NCBI GenBank assembly: GCA_964581385.1
Contig: CAZOOK010000088.1
Coordinates: 1-5,328, forward strand
From: CAZOOK01 sp964581385
Lineage (GTDB): Bacteria > Pseudomonadota > Gammaproteobacteria > Nevskiales > Nevskiaceae
Direction of reading: 5' to 3'
DNA length: 5,328 bases
Shown in pieces: positions 1-5,328 of this stretch. The first letter of the stretch is position 1; every line of letters begins with the position of its first letter. Position numbers and translations under genes: made by a program. The notes beneath the pieces were generated by a model that saw only the letters and a program-made list of their open reading frames with translations, ran no database searches and was not told the origin of the DNA.

Positions 1-2075
1 CCGGATTCTCGCTCGACAACCTGTCGCTGATGGCGCTGACCATCGCCACCGGTTTCGTGGTCGATGACGCCATCGTCATGATCGAAAACATCGTGCGTTA
101 CATCGAGCAGGGAAAATCGCCGGAAGAGGCGGCGCGCATCGGTGCGAAACAGATCGGTTTCACCGTGATCTCGTTGACGGTGTCGCTAATCGCAGTGTTC
201 ATTCCTCTGCTGCTGATGTCCGGCGTCGTCGGCCGCCTGTTCCGCGAATTCTCGCTGGTGTTGTCGATCGCGGTGGTGCTGTCGGCGTTCGTGTCGCTGA
301 CCTTGACACCGATGATGTGCGCGAAGCTGCTGCGGCCGGAGAAGCCGGAATCGCAGCAGACGCCGCTGTTTCGCTGGAGCGAGCATATGTTCCGGCGCAT
401 TATTGACGCCTACGAGCGCAGCCTGCGCCAGGTGCTGAGCCATCAGCGCCTGACACTGCTAGTGGCGCTAGCGACGCTGGTGGTCACGGTGTTGTTGTAC
501 ATCGTGATTCCGAAGGGACTGATCCCATTACAGGACACCGGCGTCATCATCGGTGTCACCGAAGCCGACCAGAGCATTTCTTTTACGGCGATGCTTGATC
601 TGCAACGGCGGCTCGCCGATGTGGTCCGCCGCGACGCTGACGTGCAAAGCGTATCCACTTTCGTCGGCGCCGGTACCTTGAATCCGACGCTGAACACGGG
701 GCGTCTCACGATTGTGCTCAAGCCGCGCGAACAGCGGCACTCCAGCATGGCTGCGATCATCGAGCGATTGCGCGGAGCATCGGCGAAGGTGCACGACATA
801 TCCCTCTACATGCAGCCAGTGCAGGATTTGCAGATCGACAGTCACGTCAGCCGCACACAATACCAATACGTGTTGCAGGATTCCGATGGCGCGGAACTCG
901 CAAGCTGGGCGCCGAAGCTGCTCGCGGCGCTGCGCCAGCGTAAGGAACTCGCGGATGTCGCCAGCGATCTGCAAGCGCAGGGGCTGGAGCTCAAGCTGAC
1001 CATCGATCGCGATCAGGCGAGTCGTCTCGGTGTGCCCGTGCAGTCAATCGACGACACGCTGTATGACGCCTTCGGACAGCGCCAGGTGACCACGATCTAC
1101 ACCGAGCTGAACCAGTATCGAGTCGTTCTGGAAGTACCGCCGGAATTCCGCGCACGCCCCGATGCGCTCGACAAGCTTTACGTGCGTGCCAACTCCAGCA
1201 CCGCGTTGCTCGGCAGCTCCAGCGCGTCGAGCGCTAACGCCGGCAGCACCATTCAGTCCAATGCCAATTTCTCCGGCACCGCGTCGTCCACTTCATCGAG
1301 CGACATGGTGCCGTTGTCGGCTGTCGCACGAATGGAGGTGGTCACCTCGCCGCTGGTGGTGACGCATCAGGAGCAGCTGCCGGCGGTGACGATGTCGTTC
1401 AACATCGCGTCCGGAAATTCGCTGAGCGACGCGGTGAAAGCGATCGGCGAGGTCGAACAAGAAATTGGTTTGCCCGATACGATCCAGGCTAATTATTCCG
1501 GCACCGCGGCGGAATTCCGCACCTCGCTGGTGAAGATGCCGCTGCTGATTCTCGCAGCGATCGTGGTGATCTACATCGTGCTCGGAGTGCTTTACGAGAG
1601 CTACATTCATCCGATCACGATACTGTCCACGCTGCCGTCCGCTGGAGTCGGCGCATTGCTCGCGCTGATGCTGACCGGACAGGACCTTTCCGTCGTTGCG
1701 ATTATCGGCATCGTTCTGTTAATCGGTATCGTCAAGAAGAACGCGATCATGATGATCGACTTCGCGCTCGATGCCGAACGCACTCAGGGCCTGCCGCCGG
1801 AGGAATCCATATTCCAAGCCGCGCTGCTGCGTTTCCGCCCGATCATGATGACGACGATGGCTGCGCTGCTCGGCGCGTTGCCGCTGGCACTGGAGAACGG
1901 CACCGGCTCCGAACTGCGCAAACCACTGGGCATTGCCATCGTCGGCGGCCTTCTGCTGTCACAGGTGTTGACGTTGTACACCACACCGGTGATCTATCTG
2001 TACATGGATCGACTGTCGCGTTTCCTCGGCCGTAACCGTCCGGTTGAAACCGTGACCGAGGCGCGTTCCGCGTAA
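1..2075 (+). CDS. mdtB: RND multidrug efflux pump subunit, MdtB-like (5' partial)
   Basis: This is the C-terminal part of an inner-membrane proton/drug antiporter of the RND (HAE1) family. The reading frame is open from base 3, nine codons before the first ATG at 30, and those codons already read as conserved RND sequence (GFSLDNLSLM). The ATG is therefore internal and the true start lies upstream. About 690 residues are visible of a family length near 1040. In order they show TM4 with the proton-relay Asp pair (63-68), TM5 and TM6 (about 150-320), TM7 (about 450-510), the second periplasmic porter/docking domain (about 520-1530), and TM8-12 (about 1535-2030). TM10 carries the relay Lys in KKNAIMMIDF (1737-1739). 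TM11 has RFRPIMMTT, with the Arg (1830-1832) and Thr (1851-1853) matching AcrB R971 and T978. MdtB rather than MdtC is inferred from gene order and overall resemblance; the RND assignment itself is secure. A Ser-rich insertion lies at 1191-1307. Confidence 0.93.
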   Translation, partial: GFSLDNLSLMALTIATGFVVDDAIVMIENIVRYIEQGKSPEEAARIGAKQIGFTVISLTVSLIAVFIPLLLMSGVVGRLFREFSLVLSIAVVLSAFVSLTLTPMMCAKLLRPEKPESQQTPLFRWSEHMFRRIIDAYERSLRQVLSHQRLTLLVALATLVVTVLLYIVIPKGLIPLQDTGVIIGVTEADQSISFTAMLDLQRRLADVVRRDADVQSVSTFVGAGTLNPTLNTGRLTIVLKPREQRHSSMAAIIERLRGASAKVHDISLYMQPVQDLQIDSHVSRTQYQYVLQDSDGAELASWAPKLLAALRQRKELADVASDLQAQGLELKLTIDRDQASRLGVPVQSIDDTLYDAFGQRQVTTIYTELNQYRVVLEVPPEFRARPDALDKLYVRANSSTALLGSSSASSANAGSTIQSNANFSGTASSTSSSDMVPLSAVARMEVVTSPLVVTHQEQLPAVTMSFNIASGNSLSDAVKAIGEVEQEIGLPDTIQANYSGTAAEFRTSLVKMPLLILAAIVVIYIVLGVLYESYIHPITILSTLPSAGVGALLALMLTGQDLSVVAIIGIVLLIGIVKKNAIMMIDFALDAERTQGLPPEESIFQAALLRFRPIMMTTMAALLGALPLALENGTGSELRKPLGIAIVGGLLLSQVLTLYTTPVIYLYMDRLSRFLGRNRPVETVTEARSA
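1191..1307 (+). other. Ser/Ala/Gly/Thr-rich low-complexity insertion in the MdtB-like porter domain
   Basis: Thirty-nine consecutive codons of the mdtB-like gene encode a low-complexity stretch with 15 Ser plus many Ala, Thr, Asn and Gly. It sits between the conserved LDKLYVRA segment and the VPLSAVAR segment of the second periplasmic domain. At the same place the downstream MdtC-like protein has only a short turn (SSSGRS) between YLQ and VPLS. The spacing from the TM4 Asp pair to the TM10 KKN motif is 557 codons in this gene and 524 in the neighbour, so the insertion accounts for essentially all of the 33-codon difference. It keeps the frame and is probably a flexible, surface-exposed periplasmic loop; its function is unknown. 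Confidence 0.8.
1740..1765 (+). repeat. Direct repeat copy 1 (TM10 coding segment, mdtB)
   Basis: This 26-base stretch encodes NAIMMIDF of TM10 plus the first two bases of the next codon. It is identical to 4869-4894 in mdtC, in the same orientation and the same codon phase, 3129 bases away. It reflects conserved tandem paralogy rather than a mobile repeat, but it is long enough to be a substrate for recombination between the two genes. Confidence 0.6.
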
Positions 2076-2084
2076 GACGAAATG
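2073..2084 (+). promoter_or_regulatory. mdtB stop / mdtC start junction, weak ribosome binding site
   Basis: The mdtB-like gene ends in TAA at 2073-2075 and the mdtC-like ATG is at 2082-2084, six bases later and in the same frame. The spacer GACGAA contains no good Shine-Dalgarno sequence; the nearest GAGG (2058-2061) is about 20 bases from the ATG, too far to be optimal. The short gap and weak site suggest translational coupling or reinitiation by ribosomes finishing mdtB, which would help balance the two pump subunits. The ATG is supported by the protein: it places TM1 and the RRPV motif about where RND N-termini usually have them. Confidence 0.55.
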
Positions 2085-5000
2085 GCGCTCTTCAACATCA
2101 GCGCCCCGTTCATCCGCCGCCCGGTCGGCACCTCGTTATTGGCGATCGGTATCTTTCTGCTCGGCGCGATTGCGCGCGTCTACTTGCCGGTGGCGCCGCT
2201 GCCGAATGTCGAACTGCCGATCATTTTCTCCTCCGCGACACAGCCTGGCGCCAGTCCCGAAACCATGGCCGCAACGATCGCCGCGCCGCTGGAGCGCCGC
2301 TTTGGCCAGATTGCAGGACTCAACGAGCTTACGTCGACCAGTTCGCTGGGTACCAGCATCATCATCATGCAGTTCGATGCCGGCAAGGGAGTGCCGGCCG
2401 CGGCGCGTGACGCAGCGGCGGCGATCAACGCGGCTTCCGCCGATCTGCCGGCAGGGCTGCCGTCGGCGCCGATTTATCACAAGGCCAATCCCAATAATGC
2501 GCCGGTGATGGTGATGGCGCTGACCTCGGATACGTATACGCTCGGCCAGATCTACAACTTCGCGGACTCGCTGCTCGCGCAGCGCATCAGCCAGGTCAAG
2601 GGTGTCAGCCAAGTGGACGTGGTCGGCGGTGCGCAGCCGGCCGTACATATTCAGGTCGATCCCGCTGCGCTTGCGGCAATGGGGCTGAGCCTCGACAGCG
2701 TACGCAATGCGCTGTCCGGCGTGACTGCGAACGCACCGAAGGGCGCGGTGATGGATGGCGACCGCACCTACATTATCGCCGCGAATGATCAGATCAGCAC
2801 CGTCGAAGAATTTCGCAAGCTCGTCGTCGGTATCCGCAATGGCACACCGGTGATGCTGTCGTCCATTGCCAATGTCACGGAGGGTCAGCTCAATCCGTAT
2901 CAGCGCGGCTGGTTCAACAAGCAGCCCGCCGTGCTGCTGATCCTGCGCAAGCAAGCAGACGCCAACGTGATTGAAACCGTGGACGGCGTAAAGGCGCTGC
3001 TGCCGCAATTACAGAACTGGCTGCCGCCGGGGGTGAAGCTGTCGGTGCAGACGGATCGCACGTTGACCATCCGTGCGTCGGTGCACGACGTGCAGATTTC
3101 ACTGATGCTGAGCATTGCCCTGGTCGTGATTGTGATGCTGCTGTTTCTGCGCAAAGCAACGCCGACCGCGATCGCCGGCATCACTATTCCACTGGCCATC
3201 ACGGCAACGTTCGCTGTCATGTGGCTGCTTGGCTTCAGCATCGATAATTTTTCGCTGATGGCGCTGACAATATCTGTCGGCTTCGTTGTCGATGATGCTA
3301 TCGTCGTCATCGAAAATATCGTGCGCTATCTCGAGCGCGGCTACACGCCACTGCAGGCGGCGTTGCGCGGCAGCCGTGAAATCGGATTCACCGTGTTATC
3401 GATGAGCCTATCGCTGATCGCGGTGTTTATTCCGATTCTGTTTCTGCGCGGCGTGATCGGCTTATTGTTCCGAGAATTCTCTGTGACGCTCGTCGCGGCA
3501 ATTGCAGTCTCCGGCCTGGTGTCGCTGACGCTGACGCCGACGCTATGCGCACGCTTTCTACGCTCCGGTCTGGACGACAAGCAGAAGCCGCAAGGTCGCA
3601 TCATGCGACTGGCCGAGCGCGGCTTTGACGCGTTGCTCGGTCTGTATCAACGCGGCCTTGACTGGGCGCTCGCGCATGCACACGTGATGCAAGCGATCAC
3701 CATCGCTGCGGTTGGCGTCACCATCTATCTCTACTATGAAGTGCCGAAGGGCTTCTTCCCGCAGCAGGACACCGCCATGCTGATGGGCATGAGCGAAGGC
3801 GCCGAAGATATTTCGTTCGACGCGATGGTCGAGAAGCAACAGCAGGCAATGGACATCGTCCTGGCCGATCCCGATGTGAAATCGATGGGCACCTTTCTCG
3901 GCGGCGGACACAACGCGGGCAATTCCGGCAGCATGTACATTTCGCTGCGGCAGCGCAGTGAAGGCCGCAAAGCGACCGTCGATCAGATCATCGCGCGACT
4001 GCGCCCGAAGCTGACTGCGATTACTGGCATCAGCACTTATCTTCAGCCGGTTTCCGACGTGCACGTCGGCGGCCGTGGCGGCAAAGCGCAGTACATGTAT
4101 TCCCTGCAAGGAGGCGATCTGCATGAGCTGTACGCATGGGTGCCCAAACTGGCTGATCGTCTGAAAACGGTTCCGCAGCTCAAGGACGTCAGCTCGGATC
4201 TGGAAAAGCAGGGTTTGCAGATGAACGTCGTTATCGATCGCGACGCTGCGTCCCGGCTCGGACTGACGATGGTGGAAGTCGATCGCGCCCTCGGCAATGC
4301 TTTCGGCCAGACCGAAATTCTCATTACCTACACGCAGCTCAACGAATACCGTGTGATTCTCGAAGTGCCGCCGAGCCAGCAGCAGAATCCTTCCGCTCTG
4401 GACAGCGTCTACCTGCAATCATCGTCGGGCCGCAGCGTACCGCTTTCCACCGTCGCGCATTACGAGATGGGCGTGACACCGCTGGAGGTGAGCCATGAGG
4501 GCCAGTTTCCAGTCGTTAATATCAGCTTCAATCTCGCGCCCGATGTATCGCTTGGCGATGCCACGAAGCTGATCCAGCAAACGATGCTCGACCTGCACAT
4601 GCCGGGCAGCATCCACGGCAGCTTCGCCGGCAACGCAAAATTATTCGTGGATTCGATGAAATCGCTGCCGGTGCTGATCATCACCGCGTTGCTGACCGTC
4701 TATATCGTGCTGGGCATGCTCTACGAAAGCCTGATTCATCCGCTGACCATTCTCTCGACATTGCCCACCGCTGGCATCGGCGCGCTGCTGGCGATGCTGG
4801 TCACTGGTACCGATCTGTCCATCGTGTCCATCATCGGCATCATCCTGCTCATCGGCATCGTCAAGAAAAACGCGATCATGATGATCGACTTCGCCATCAA
4901 TGCAGAGCGCAATGACGGTCTCAGCCCGCGCGACGCAATCTACCAAGCCTGCCTGATCCGCTTCCGCCCGATCATGATGACAACCGCCGCCGCCCTGTTC

Positions 5001-5201
5001 GGCGCGCTGCCGCTCGCCATCGGCATGGGCACCGGCTCAGAATTGCGGCAGCCACTCGGCATCGCCGTCATCGGCGGCCTGCTGCTGTCGCAGGTGCTGA
5101 CCCTGTTCACCACACCGGTGGTTTATCTCACGCTGGATCGCTGGGCGCAGCGCAAAGCTCCCAGACTCATGCCCGTGCCTGCATCCGCGAACCCGCGCTG
5201 A
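2082..5201 (+). CDS. mdtC: RND multidrug efflux pump subunit, MdtC-like
   Basis: This is a complete 1039-residue RND inner-membrane proton/drug antiporter, close to the usual family length (about 1025-1040). TM1 is at about residues 12-32, preceded by a short cytoplasmic tail with PFIRRPV. The first porter domain spans about 33-335 and includes PLPNVELP, PGASPETM and YHKANPNNAPVM. TM2-TM6 follow at about 338-490, with the proton-relay pair D404/D405 in TM4. TM7 is near 535-553, the second porter domain about 555-860 and TM8-12 about 862-1022. K929 in TM10 and R960 and T967 in TM11 correspond to AcrB K940, R971 and T978, so the relay looks intact. GSFAGNAKLF before TM8 and SELRQPLGI before TM12 resemble E. 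coli MdtC, and the gene is second of the pair, which supports mdtC. In E. coli, MdtB and MdtC form a heterotrimer working with adaptor MdtA and TolC to export bile salts and novobiocin; the substrate range here is unknown. It is co-directional and probably co-transcribed with the gene upstream. Confidence 0.95.
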   Translation: MALFNISAPFIRRPVGTSLLAIGIFLLGAIARVYLPVAPLPNVELPIIFSSATQPGASPETMAATIAAPLERRFGQIAGLNELTSTSSLGTSIIIMQFDAGKGVPAAARDAAAAINAASADLPAGLPSAPIYHKANPNNAPVMVMALTSDTYTLGQIYNFADSLLAQRISQVKGVSQVDVVGGAQPAVHIQVDPAALAAMGLSLDSVRNALSGVTANAPKGAVMDGDRTYIIAANDQISTVEEFRKLVVGIRNGTPVMLSSIANVTEGQLNPYQRGWFNKQPAVLLILRKQADANVIETVDGVKALLPQLQNWLPPGVKLSVQTDRTLTIRASVHDVQISLMLSIALVVIVMLLFLRKATPTAIAGITIPLAITATFAVMWLLGFSIDNFSLMALTISVGFVVDDAIVVIENIVRYLERGYTPLQAALRGSREIGFTVLSMSLSLIAVFIPILFLRGVIGLLFREFSVTLVAAIAVSGLVSLTLTPTLCARFLRSGLDDKQKPQGRIMRLAERGFDALLGLYQRGLDWALAHAHVMQAITIAAVGVTIYLYYEVPKGFFPQQDTAMLMGMSEGAEDISFDAMVEKQQQAMDIVLADPDVKSMGTFLGGGHNAGNSGSMYISLRQRSEGRKATVDQIIARLRPKLTAITGISTYLQPVSDVHVGGRGGKAQYMYSLQGGDLHELYAWVPKLADRLKTVPQLKDVSSDLEKQGLQMNVVIDRDAASRLGLTMVEVDRALGNAFGQTEILITYTQLNEYRVILEVPPSQQQNPSALDSVYLQSSSGRSVPLSTVAHYEMGVTPLEVSHEGQFPVVNISFNLAPDVSLGDATKLIQQTMLDLHMPGSIHGSFAGNAKLFVDSMKSLPVLIITALLTVYIVLGMLYESLIHPLTILSTLPTAGIGALLAMLVTGTDLSIVSIIGIILLIGIVKKNAIMMIDFAINAERNDGLSPRDAIYQACLIRFRPIMMTTAAALFGALPLAIGMGTGSELRQPLGIAVIGGLLLSQVLTLFTTPVVYLTLDRWAQRKAPRLMPVPASANPR
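4869..4894 (+). repeat. Direct repeat copy 2 (TM10 coding segment, mdtC)
   Basis: This is the exact 26-base partner of 1740-1765, encoding the same NAIMMIDF segment after the relay Lys. Similarity continues on both sides with scattered third-position changes, as expected for conserved paralogues. It is best read as paralogy under strong protein constraint, possibly helped by gene conversion. Confidence 0.6.
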
Positions 5202-5210
5202 AGCTGGCCC

Positions 5211-5240
5211 TTCACGATCTATCCTCCAACCACGTACAAT
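5211..5240 (+). promoter_or_regulatory. Sigma70-type promoter for tRNA-Pro
   Basis: A -35-like TTCACG (5211-5216, four of six consensus bases) and a -10 TACAAT (5235-5240, five of six) are separated by 18 bases. They lie in the 50-base gap between the mdtC-like stop and the tRNA. The GC-rich GCGG directly after the -10 resembles the discriminator of stringently controlled stable-RNA promoters. Initiation about seven bases past the -10 would fall near 5247-5248, only four or five bases ahead of the mature tRNA 5' end. No competing promoter or operator is visible in the gap. Confidence 0.65.
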
Positions 5241-5251
5241 GCGGATCATGT

Positions 5252-5328
5252 CGGGGTGTAGCGCAGTCTGGTAGCGCACCTGCCTTGGGCGCAGGGGGTC
5301 GCAGGTTCGAATCCTGTCGCCCCGACCA
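5252..5328 (+). tRNA. tRNA-Pro (anticodon UGG)
   Basis: A complete 77-base tRNA folds by eye. The acceptor stem is CGGGGTG with CGCCCCG, including one G-U wobble. The D arm is GCGC/GCGC around AGTCTGGTA. The anticodon stem is CCTGC/GCAGG with loop CTTGGGC, giving anticodon TGG at 5286-5288 and G37. The variable loop is GGGTC. The T arm is GCAGG/CCTGT around TTCGAAT. The discriminator is A and the CCA end is encoded. The C1-G72 first pair, A73 and anticodon G35/G36 are as expected for bacterial tRNA-Pro. With a modified U34 it would read CCA and CCG, and likely other CCN codons. It lies 50 bases after the mdtC-like gene on the same strand and appears to have its own promoter. Confidence 0.97.

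Noticed and set aside
30..32. ATG at 30 as the start of the first gene
   Set aside because: The nine codons before it are open and encode conserved RND residues at the start of TM4, so this Met is internal to a gene truncated by the window edge.
2136..3008. Minus-strand open frame of 290 codons
   Set aside because: It lies wholly antisense to the mdtC-like gene, is rich in Arg, His, Asp and Gly as expected of GC-rich shadow frames, and shows no recognisable domain or membrane pattern.
3558..4418. Minus-strand open frame of 286 codons
   Set aside because: It is antisense to the second porter domain of the mdtC-like gene. Its composition follows from codon bias on the other strand, and it has no family resemblance.
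5202..5250. Possible small gene or regulatory RNA in the mdtC-tRNA gap
   Set aside because: The gap is only about 50 bases and is accounted for by the tRNA promoter; no open frame, hairpin or repeat stands out.
1..5328. CRISPR array, insertion sequence, toxin-antitoxin or defence system
   Set aside because: No regularly spaced repeats, terminal inverted repeats, transposase or integrase motifs, or small paired genes are visible; nearly all of the window is explained by the two pump genes and the tRNA.

Overview
The window holds most of a two-gene, all plus-strand RND multidrug efflux locus, followed by a tRNA gene. The proteins are closest in kind to the MdtB/MdtC inner-membrane pumps of Proteobacteria. 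The base composition is GC-rich (roughly 60% by eye), with G/C-rich third codon positions. The tRNA carries an encoded CCA and a sigma70-like promoter. Together these suggest a high-GC Gammaproteobacterium (Xanthomonadales-like) or a Betaproteobacterium. That placement is inference, and no lineage marker here settles it.

Layout: positions 1-2075 are the C-terminal two thirds of an MdtB-like pump whose start lies upstream of the window. Positions 2082-5201 are a complete 1039-residue MdtC-like pump, starting six bases after the mdtB stop and in the same reading frame. Positions 5202-5251 are a short spacer with no visible intrinsic terminator but with a good promoter for the next gene. Positions 5252-5328 are a complete tRNA-Pro with anticodon UGG, ending exactly at the window edge.

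How they work together: in characterised MdtABC systems the two RND proteins assemble into a heterotrimer. It uses the proton gradient to drive export through a periplasmic adaptor (MdtA) and a TolC-like outer-membrane channel. The adaptor gene would be expected just upstream, outside the window. No mdtD, baeSR or outer-membrane factor gene follows mdtC here; the operon gives way directly to the tRNA gene.

I see no sign of a novel system. The points most worth checking are a 39-residue Ser-rich low-complexity stretch in the MdtB periplasmic domain, the same-frame mdtB/mdtC junction with a single stop codon, and the near-leaderless tRNA promoter directly behind an apparently unterminated operon.
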